In this document: positions 58,066 to 64,000 of the stretch, piece after piece | Layout: each line of letters opens with the position of its first letter | Position numbering within the stretch: position 1 is the first letter of the stretch | DNA from: Gammaproteobacteria bacterium | Lineage (GTDB): Bacteria > Pseudomonadota > Gammaproteobacteria > JACKNK01 | Length of the DNA: 64,000 bases | Assembly: GCA_024234955.1 (NCBI GenBank) | Contig: JACKNK010000003.1 | Span: 1 to 64,000, forward strand | Direction of reading: 5' to 3' | Position numbers and translations under genes: made by a program | Notes under the pieces: model-generated | The model's input: the letters and a program-made list of their open reading frames with translations, nothing else | Database searches by the model: none | Told to the model about the DNA's origin: nothing

Positions 58066-59412
58066 TCAGTTCGGATCGGCGGAAACTTCCTGTTCGCCGG
58101 GATGCGGTAACGAGACGCTGAACTCCGTGTACTCACCGTAGTCGGAACGGACCGCTATCTCGCCGCCAACACTCTCTATCACGCGTTTACAGAAGGCAAG
58201 GCCGAGCCCGGTACCGGTGGCGCCGAAACTGGCGAACGAACGAAACAGGAAAGGAATATGTTGCGGCGAGATGCCGCTACCGGTGTCCCGGAATATCAGG
58301 GAATTCCATCGCTCACCCGGACGCAGCACGATGTCGATATGTCCGGAACCTTTGCGGTCGATCGCCGCAAACGCATTCTTCATCAGATTGAAGATCACGT
58401 GGACCACCAGGGTCTGCACCCCGAGAAAATAGAAATCCCGCATGCCATGAATACGCACCCGGTCGCGCTGGCTTGCCGGGTTGAATGGATACCGCTCCAT
58501 GGCCAGCTTGATGCAGTCCCGCATCGATAAGATCTGTGCCATCCGCTGATCGGTGCGCGGTTCGCTCGCGTTGGCGAGCAACATGTCAATCATGGTGTTG
58601 GAAAACTCCACCTCATTGATCATGCGCCGCACCACCTCTTCCATGTCATCGAGGAACCGGGGGCGAATCGGCTCGACCGGCAGGTTGGCGTCCCTGGCTT
58701 GGCGATAGGCGGCAATCAGGCGCGGCAGATACCGATTCAGCCCTTCACCGGCACTGCGAATGCTCAACAAAGGCGTCCGTAACTCGTGAGCCACATTGGC
58801 GCTGACAGTCAGCATCGCCTTGCGCTTCTCTTCGGAAACGATTTCTTCGGAGAAATTGAAAGCCACGCCGGCAACCACGGCGAACACATAGATCAGCATG
58901 AACTCCAGGACTTCGGCCGGGAGGTGCGGCTGAGGCGTATCCCAGACGTAAGCGAGCGTCGCCAAGCCCGCTCCCAGTGCCGACAACACGATCAGGTTCA
59001 GCCAATCGACAACCAGGATCAGCATGAACAGGGCCACCAGGCTGGACATCGCCCATACTTGATTCATGCCGTTTTTCAGGGCCATGAAGGTAAAGAAAAA
59101 GGGCAACACGTAGAGCAACACGATGTACCAGAACAGCGGCATCCAGCGCCGCAACACTTTCGGCCAATAACGCACCACCACGAACGGCAACGCCATGAGG
59201 GCGCCGATCATGCGCAGATAACCGTTCTCGTACGGCTGCGGGATCAAGCTCCCCCACACCCAGTAAAACAAAGGAAAACCGATCAGCCCGACCCAACCCA
59301 CCGCGACCAGACGGTTGTCGGCATCGTCCACCGCACGTACGATCGGATAGGTGAGGCGCGCGAATGCGCGCTGTCCCATCTCATGCCATCGATTGCGGTA
59401 GTCCTGAATCAT
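58066..59412 (-). CDS. lqsS: six-span sensor histidine kinase, LqsS/CqsS type
   Basis: A 448-residue kinase with about six N-terminal membrane helices (37-190) containing VGWVGLIGFPLFYWVWGSLI, followed by PQPYENGYLR, a stretch closely shared with Vibrio CqsS, the receptor for alpha-hydroxyketones. The dimerisation domain has phospho-His209 in NVAHELRTPLLSIRS. The ATPase has NLMKNAF and DTGSGIS with GTGLGLAFCKRV. No receiver domain is attached, as in LqsS. The ATG at 59412 is preferred; ATGs further upstream to 59526 add unconserved sequence. Confidence 0.88.
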   Translation of the reverse strand: MIQDYRNRWHEMGQRAFARLTYPIVRAVDDADNRLVAVGWVGLIGFPLFYWVWGSLIPQPYENGYLRMIGALMALPFVVVRYWPKVLRRWMPLFWYIVLLYVLPFFFTFMALKNGMNQVWAMSSLVALFMLILVVDWLNLIVLSALGAGLATLAYVWDTPQPHLPAEVLEFMLIYVFAVVAGVAFNFSEEIVSEEKRKAMLTVSANVAHELRTPLLSIRSAGEGLNRYLPRLIAAYRQARDANLPVEPIRPRFLDDMEEVVRRMINEVEFSNTMIDMLLANASEPRTDQRMAQILSMRDCIKLAMERYPFNPASQRDRVRIHGMRDFYFLGVQTLVVHVIFNLMKNAFAAIDRKGSGHIDIVLRPGERWNSLIFRDTGSGISPQHIPFLFRSFASFGATGTGLGLAFCKRVIESVGGEIAVRSDYGEYTEFSVSLPHPGEQEVSADPN

Positions 59413-59543
59413 GCTCGGGAATGTAACCGCAAAAATGCCTTCCCGCATGTGCGTGCCGCCGATCAGGACGACGCATGATTGGCGTTTCAGGCAGAAATCG
59501 AAAATGCTAGGGTGAGCCATCACCACTGCGACCCATCCGCCCC

Positions 59544-60269
59544 GTGCCCAGAGCCCTACGCCTCTTCCTGGACAGCCTGCGCGACCTGACCCCGATCATC
59601 GTGGTGATTGGCTTCTTCCAACTCGCGGTGCTGCAACAGCCCATCCCCAATTTCGGTGAGATCCTGCTCGGCACGGTGTTCGTGCTGATTGGTTTGACCT
59701 TATTCATCCAAGGTCTGGAAATGGGTTTGTTTCCCATCGGCGAGTCGATGGCGAACGCCTTCGCGCGAAAAGGCAGCGTGTTTTGGCTGGTCACGTTCGC
59801 GTTCTGCCTGGGCTTTGGCACCACCGTCGCCGAACCTGCCTTGATCGCCGTCGCCGACGAGGCCGCGTTGGTCGCAGCGGCCGGCGGCATGATTCTGGAT
59901 AACGACATCGCGCGCGCACACTACGCGTTCTGGCTGCGATTGACCGTCGCCCTTTCTGTTGGCCTTGCGATCATGATTGGCGTGATTCGCATCATCAAAG
60001 GCTGGCCGGTACAGTGGCTGATCATCGGCGGCTACGTCGGCGTGATCGTGATGACTGCGTTTGCCCCGAAGGAAATCATCGGCATCGCCTACGATTCCGG
60101 CGGCGTCACCACCTCGACGATCACGGTACCGCTGGTCACGGCGCTGGGCGTCGGTCTGGCCTCTTCACTCGAGGGGCGCAACCCGATGATCGACGGCTTC
60201 GGCCTGATTGCCTTCGCCTCGCTGACGCCGATGATCTTCGTCATGGGCTACGGCATGGTCATCGGTTGA
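59544..60269 (+). CDS. DUF1538 membrane protein, first of a pair
   Basis: A 241-residue polytopic protein (GTG start) of the DUF1538 family. Hallmarks are [17 protein letters not shown] near residue 93 and the [20 protein letters not shown] motif near 180. Paired DUF1538 proteins from a Halomonas (UmpAB) have been described as a two-subunit Na+(Li+,K+)/H+ antiporter. Whether this pair does the same is not shown. The second gene follows after seven bases and repeats both motifs. Confidence 0.82.
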   Translation: MPRALRLFLDSLRDLTPIIVVIGFFQLAVLQQPIPNFGEILLGTVFVLIGLTLFIQGLEMGLFPIGESMANAFARKGSVFWLVTFAFCLGFGTTVAEPALIAVADEAALVAAAGGMILDNDIARAHYAFWLRLTVALSVGLAIMIGVIRIIKGWPVQWLIIGGYVGVIVMTAFAPKEIIGIAYDSGGVTTSTITVPLVTALGVGLASSLEGRNPMIDGFGLIAFASLTPMIFVMGYGMVIG

Positions 60270-60276
60270 GCCGCAG

Positions 60277-61086
60277 ATGCACGCGCTGACCAGCCTGTTC
60301 GACGTCTTCCTCGCCACCATCCGCGACGTGGTTCCGATCGCCGCCATCATTTTCGGCTTCCAGCTGTTCGTGCTGCGTCGTCCGGTCGCAAATCTCGGCA
60401 AGGTTCTGCTCGGCTTCTTCTACGTCCTACTCGGCCTCACCTTCTTCCTGGAAGGGCTCGACCTCGCCCTTTTCCCGCTGGGCAAACTGATGGCGCAACA
60501 GCTCACTGACCCGGCGTTCATCGCCGGCGGCATCGAGCATGTCGGTGAAGCACTTTCCTGGGAGGACTACAAATGGGTCTATCTGTTTGCCTTCCTGATC
60601 GGCTTTTCCACCACCATTGCCGAACCCTCCTTGATCGCCGTGGCAATCAAGGCGCAGGAAGTCTCCGCCGGTGGCATCACGGTCTGGGGGCTGCGAATTG
60701 CGGTCGCATTCGGGGTCGCCATCGGCATTGCCCTGGGTACGTACCGCATCGTTACCGGTACGCCACTGCACTACTACATCATCGTCGGCTACATCTTCGT
60801 AGTGTTTCAGACCATGTACGCGCCACGCATGATCATTCCGCTCGCCTTCGACTCCGGCGGCGTCACCACCTCGACAGTCACCGTGCCCTTGGTCGCCGCA
60901 CTGGGGCTCGGTCTCGCCGCCACCGTCCCCGGGCGCAGCACCCTGCTTGATGGCTTTGGGCTGATCGCCTTCGCCAGCCTGTTTCCAATGATCACCGTCA
61001 TGGGCTATGCCCAGATCGCTCAATTCCGTGCCCGCCGCGCTCGTCTTGCCCGTCAGCAGGACACGGCCAGCAAAGAGGATGTTTAG
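60277..61086 (+). CDS. DUF1538 membrane protein, second of a pair
   Basis: A 269-residue paralogue of the preceding protein, with FSTTIAEPSLIAVAIKAQE near 113 and [20 protein letters not shown] near 197, ending in a basic cytosolic tail (RARRARLARQQDTASKEDV). The conserved acidic and Ser/Thr residues within membrane segments suggest an ion path. It is followed after two bases by a PII-type gene, so transport is probably gated by a small signalling protein. Confidence 0.82.
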   Translation: MHALTSLFDVFLATIRDVVPIAAIIFGFQLFVLRRPVANLGKVLLGFFYVLLGLTFFLEGLDLALFPLGKLMAQQLTDPAFIAGGIEHVGEALSWEDYKWVYLFAFLIGFSTTIAEPSLIAVAIKAQEVSAGGITVWGLRIAVAFGVAIGIALGTYRIVTGTPLHYYIIVGYIFVVFQTMYAPRMIIPLAFDSGGVTTSTVTVPLVAALGLGLAATVPGRSTLLDGFGLIAFASLFPMITVMGYAQIAQFRARRARLARQQDTASKEDV

Positions 61087-61088
61087 CC

Positions 61089-61439
61089 ATGCACTTCAAG
61101 CTGCTATTCGCGCTCGTCGAAGACAACAAGACAAACCTGGTGCTCAAGGCCGCCCGCGAGGCGGGAGCGACCGGATCCACAGTCATCCCGAATGCCCGAG
61201 GTGAAGGACTGCAGCAAAGCAAAAGCTTCTTCGGCATGAATCTCGAGAGCCAACGAGACATCTGCCTGTTCCTGGTCGAGGAACATCTAAGCCGCCACAT
61301 CCTCGAATGCATCGCGGTCGTGGGCGAGTTCGACACCAATCCCGGCAGTGGCATCGCCTTCCAGATCGACGTCGAAGACGCGGTCGGCGTAGCCCAACAA
61401 GTCAAACAACTTACCGACGTTGTAGAGGAAGAGCTATGA
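61089..61439 (+). CDS. divergent PII-family signalling protein
   Basis: A 116-residue ferredoxin-like trimeric regulator candidate. It has the PII start pattern MHFKLLFALVEDNKTNLVLKAAREAGATGSTVIPNARGEG and a late GEFDTNPGSGIAFQIDVEDAVGV, the latter resembling the C-loop. The T-loop is divergent: the usual Tyr51 context is replaced by QQSKSFFGMNLESQRD. Uridylylation is therefore unlikely. The gene is tightly linked to the DUF1538 pair, implying that it controls the transporter rather than nitrogen metabolism. The stop overlaps the next ATG. Confidence 0.8.
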   Translation: MHFKLLFALVEDNKTNLVLKAAREAGATGSTVIPNARGEGLQQSKSFFGMNLESQRDICLFLVEEHLSRHILECIAVVGEFDTNPGSGIAFQIDVEDAVGVAQQVKQLTDVVEEEL

Positions 61440-61855
61440 GTCATACGCCCCGCATCAGTGTGCGCGATGTCATGAAAACCCGCTTCGACATGGTCGACGG
61501 CATGACCACTGTCGCCGACGCTCTCATTCGCATGGAGCACACCGAAACCAAATGTCTGGTCGTCGATAAACGTGACGAATTCGACGAATACGGAATGGTC
61601 ATGCTCTCGGACATTTCCGAGAAGGTACTTTCCGTCGATCGTGCTCCGGAACGCGTGAACATCTACGAAATCATGTCCAAACCCGTGATCACCGTCGCCC
61701 CCGAAATGGACATCCGCTATTGCGCCAGGCTGTTTGCGCGTTTCCAGCTGAGTCGGGCTCCGGTGGTCGAAAACGGCCGCGTACTGGGCATCGTCAGCCA
61801 TACCGACATGGTCATCCGGGGTTGGAAGGCATCGCTGGAAAACAAGGAGCAATAG
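61436..61855 (+). CDS. two-CBS-domain protein
   Basis: A 139-residue protein made of a CBS pair: VRDVMKTRFDMVDGMTTVADALIRMEHTETKCLVV (about 9-45) and IYEIMSKPVITVAPEMDIRYCARLFARFQLSRAPVV, then GRVLGIVSHTDMVIRG. CBS pairs bind adenosyl ligands and gate channels or enzymes. The ATG at 61436 overlaps the PII stop (ATGA). Together with PII it gives the transporter operon two nucleotide-sensing proteins. Confidence 0.85.
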   Translation: MSHTPRISVRDVMKTRFDMVDGMTTVADALIRMEHTETKCLVVDKRDEFDEYGMVMLSDISEKVLSVDRAPERVNIYEIMSKPVITVAPEMDIRYCARLFARFQLSRAPVVENGRVLGIVSHTDMVIRGWKASLENKEQ

Positions 61856-61913
61856 ACTTTTCTGGTCGGCAGCATGGACTACGCTGGAATCTCTGCCATC
61901 AGCGGATACTGTC

Positions 61914-62216
61914 ATGTCCCCAACCAGACAACTGCTGCTCACCGGCGTCGGCGTGGTGATGCTGAGTACCGCGACACCCGCCAATGCGTTTTTCTGCCTG
62001 ATGATGAACGCACTCACCCAAGGCAGCGGCGGCATTCACATCAGTGGCCACATGGGCGGTCGTCCACTGTTTAACACCGGGCCGATGGCGTTCAATCCGG
62101 GGTACTCGGCCTACTACCCTCCCCGAATGATGCCACCTCCCTACTGGGCGTCACCGCCAGTTCCGCCGCCCGCCCGCACGCCTGAATTCAAGGCGGAGCC
62201 GGCTGTAACGCAATAA
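61914..62216 (+). CDS. small secreted Pro/Tyr/Met-rich protein
   Basis: A 100-residue exported protein, with a signal peptide to about residue 25 (ANA). The mature part is low-complexity, rich in Gly, Pro, Tyr and Met (GYSAYYPPRMMPPPYWASPPVPPP). I recognise no family. Its composition and convergent placement against the sulfur-globule-type gene suggest an envelope or inclusion-coat protein, without proof. Confidence 0.6.
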   Translation: MSPTRQLLLTGVGVVMLSTATPANAFFCLMMNALTQGSGGIHISGHMGGRPLFNTGPMAFNPGYSAYYPPRMMPPPYWASPPVPPPARTPEFKAEPAVTQ

Positions 62217-62261
62217 GAATCGATGCGCCTAGCGACTGAATCAAAAGCGCGCCGCCAAAAA

Positions 62262-62296
62262 AAAAGCCCAGCCCGGAACCCCGGACTGGGCTTTTT
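62262..62296. terminator. bidirectional intrinsic terminator
   Basis: GCCCAG (62266-62271) pairs with CTGGGC (62286-62291) through a mismatch and an inner CCGG/CCGG. It is flanked by nine A on the left and five T on the right, and serves both convergent small secreted-protein genes. Confidence 0.85.
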
Positions 62297-62329
62297 ATTC
62301 GGCGAAACGCGCCTTGCCTTTATGCGTGC

Positions 62330-62746
62330 TTACTGCGCGGCCGCCGAGGCTTCCGGTGCAGGAGCCGGTGCCATCGGCATGATCGGGGCCGACATGTAGG
62401 GGCGGTACGAGTGGGTCCACGGGGCAATACCCGCCCACGGCCCGGTGCTGTACATCCCGTTGGTGGCGCTGTCCATCATGGCGCGGGCATTGACGTGCAT
62501 ACGCAGGTTGAACTCGGCATCCCCCGCACCATTGCCCAACCCGTTGAACGGACCCCATTGGGTCATGGTATTCCAGGGTCCGCCACCCCATCCGCCGTTA
62601 TTGAACGGACCCCAACCATTGTTGCTGAAAGGCCCCCAACCACCGTTGTTCCAGGGACCACCCCACCATGCCTGGGCGCTGGAAAGCGGCAGTGCGGCGG
62701 CGCCGGCCACCAGGGCCACGGCGACAACTTTACGAATCGAGTTCAT
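62330..62746 (-). CDS. sulfur globule family protein candidate
   Basis: A 138-residue exported protein. It has a signal peptide to about residue 26 (AQA), then WWGGPWNNGGWGPF and two further NNGWGPF-type units (about 27-55), then GDAEFNLRMHVNARAMMD. The Trp/Gly/Asn-rich repeats after the signal and the FNxxxxxNARAR-like segment recall the coat proteins of sulfur globules in purple sulfur bacteria. Chosen start 62746 has AGGAG upstream. Other Gly-rich envelope proteins are an alternative reading. Confidence 0.6.
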   Translation of the reverse strand: MNSIRKVVAVALVAGAAALPLSSAQAWWGGPWNNGGWGPFSNNGWGPFNNGGWGGGPWNTMTQWGPFNGLGNGAGDAEFNLRMHVNARAMMDSATNGMYSTGPWAGIAPWTHSYRPYMSAPIMPMAPAPAPEASAAAQ

Positions 62747-63008
62747 GACGGTCTCCTGATGAATCTGATTATTTAAACGCGGACGCAGACCGCGCACTGA
62801 GGAAAAATCGGACCCGTATATTTACATCAGAATTTACTAATACTCAAGTAATTTTGCTTATGGGTGCCAGTCAGAGACCAACAGGATTTGCCCAAGCCGT
62901 TGTTTTACTTGATGTCTTATAACGCCGCCTAGTGATGCACGAAATAACCACATCCGACGCCGCATCAAGCATGGGTTTTGCCCACCACGATTCCAGTACG
63001 CTATCCCC
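62747..63008. promoter_or_regulatory. divergent promoter region of the globule-type gene and the ABC exporter
   Basis: 262 bases without a gene. The first half (about 62760-62860) is markedly AT-rich, as expected for a strong promoter of the leftward globule-type gene. I cannot pick a single convincing -35/-10 pair. Confidence 0.4.
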
Positions 63009-64000
63009 ATGTCCAACCGCCACCATTACACATGGCGAGATCTGCTCCGTATCGCCCTGGAACATCGCCGTGAACTGATCGCCGCTCACGCGATCGCAAT
63101 CGTCGCTGCCTTGTTGGCGACCCCGGTTCCTCTCTTGATGCCGACCATGGTCGATGAAGTCCTGCTCAAGCAACCAGGCTGGGCCGTGGCATTGATCAAT
63201 GATCTGTTCCCGAACGATTGGCACGGACCGGTGCTCTACATCGTCGTGGCACTGGCTGTGACCGTTTTTCTACGCCTTTCCAGTTCCCTACTGGGGGTCT
63301 GGCAGACCTACCAGTTCACCACGATTGCCAAGGATGCCGTCTACCGCCTGCGTCGCGACCTCCTTACCCGCCTCGGACGCATCTCCATGGCGGAATACGA
63401 GACCCTCGGCAGCGGTGCGGTAAGCGCGCACTTTGTCACCGACATGCAGGCGATCGATCAGTTTCTCGGCGTATCGATCAGCAAATTCGTGATTGCGGTA
63501 CTCACCTTGATTGGGGTCTCGGCGGTTCTGCTCTGGATGCATTGGCCGCTCGCCCTTTTCATCCTGTTCATGAACCCGGTGGTGATCTGGTTCACGCTCC
63601 TGGTGGGCAAACACGTCAAAGACCTCAAAGCCCGTGAGAACCGTGCCTTTGAGGTATTCCAGGCCGCTCTGACCGAAACCCTGGACGGCATCCAGCAAAT
63701 CCGCGCTGCCAACCGCGAGCGCCATTACCTGCTTCGCGTCATCGACCACGCTCGTGAAGTCCGAGACCGAAGCACGTCGTATGAATGGAAGAGTGACGCC
63801 GCCACGCGACTCTCCTTCCTGATCTTCCTCGCCGGCTTCGAGGTGTTCCGGGCTGTCTCCATGCTCCTGGTGGTGTTCTCGGACCTCAGCGTCGGTCAGA
63901 TGATGGCGGTGTTCGGATATTTGTGGTTCATGATGTCCCCGGTTCAGGAAATCCTCGGCATCCAATACGGGCTGTTCGCCGCCAAGGGCGCCTTGGAGCG
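63009..64000 (+). CDS. ABC exporter, membrane-domain part (runs off window)
   Basis: 330 codons from an ATG at 63009 remain open to the window end. The sequence is a type IV (MsbA/HlyB-like) exporter membrane domain: VAALLATPVPLLMPTMVDEVLLKQPGW near residue 25, then YRLRRDLLTRLGRISMAEYETLGSGAVSAHFVTDMQAID (the first coupling segment). QAALTETLDGIQQIRAANRERHY and VFGYLWFMMSPVQEILGIQ follow. The ATPase domain would follow outside the window. The substrate cannot be told from this part. Confidence 0.88.
   Translation, partial: MSNRHHYTWRDLLRIALEHRRELIAAHAIAIVAALLATPVPLLMPTMVDEVLLKQPGWAVALINDLFPNDWHGPVLYIVVALAVTVFLRLSSSLLGVWQTYQFTTIAKDAVYRLRRDLLTRLGRISMAEYETLGSGAVSAHFVTDMQAIDQFLGVSISKFVIAVLTLIGVSAVLLWMHWPLALFILFMNPVVIWFTLLVGKHVKDLKARENRAFEVFQAALTETLDGIQQIRAANRERHYLLRVIDHAREVRDRSTSYEWKSDAATRLSFLIFLAGFEVFRAVSMLLVVFSDLSVGQMMAVFGYLWFMMSPVQEILGIQYGLFAAKGALE

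Overview
This 64 kb window is a GC-rich, densely packed gammaproteobacterial chromosome segment. GuaA, SecD/F, PcnB, LepA, RpoE/RseABC/MucD and CsrA all read as gammaproteobacterial. A probable sulfur-globule-type protein near 62.5 kb and a paired DUF1538 transporter suggest a sulfur-oxidising, possibly salt-adapted relative of Chromatiales/Halothiobacillus-like bacteria. I cannot fix the genus from sequence alone. Most genes lie on the minus strand and overlap by 1-8 bases, so long operons are likely.

Layout. 1-558: start of a P4-type integrase and an AT-rich, repeat-filled flank against the 3' end of guaA, which looks like the edge of a genomic island. 559-8172: guaA, a stand-alone pelG, and tgt-yajC-secD-secF. 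8223-8332: a compact candidate small RNA with its own promoter and terminator. 8539-13168: yciK, a YihY-type membrane protein, fumC and purB. 13250-33511 (minus): the main accessory region. In transcription order it holds three Tad-type genes (TadG-, TadF/E- and TadE-like), two TadD-like TPR lipoproteins, a pel exopolysaccharide cluster, a DOMON-like protein, a DUF1343/NamZ-type glycosidase and a fused dipeptide/muropeptide-type ABC ATPase.

33645-38843: a Crp/Vfr-type regulator, panC, panB, a deoxynucleoside kinase, folK and pcnB. 38875-39102: promoter, tRNA-Glu(CTC) and terminator. 39127-42330: a c-type-haem DUF3365 protein, an unknown protein, a split-barrel flavin protein, iscR with a candidate autoregulatory site, and a DUF1249 protein. 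42421-53035: pgm, then era-rnc-lepB-lepA-glutaredoxin-mucD-rseC-rseB-rseA-rpoE (named by ascending coordinate; all transcribed leftward). 53147-59412: nadB, an extended CsrA, and a complete alpha-hydroxyketone quorum-sensing set (LqsA/CqsA, LqsR, LqsS/CqsS types). 59544-61855: DUF1538 pair, divergent PII and CBS protein in one tight operon. 61914-64000: two small secreted proteins and the start of an ABC exporter.

The most unusual item is the pel locus. PelA is encoded as two exported proteins (hydrolase and deacetylase), and PelB as two (TPR scaffold and beta-barrel). PelD carries about 145 extra C-terminal residues, no PelC-like gene is visible, and pelG sits 13 kb away next to guaA. The cluster is preceded, apparently in the same transcription direction, by Tad-type surface genes. 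Together with CsrA, a Crp-type regulator and the Lqs-type circuit in the same window, the region looks like a surface-attachment and cell-density module, although that functional link is inference.
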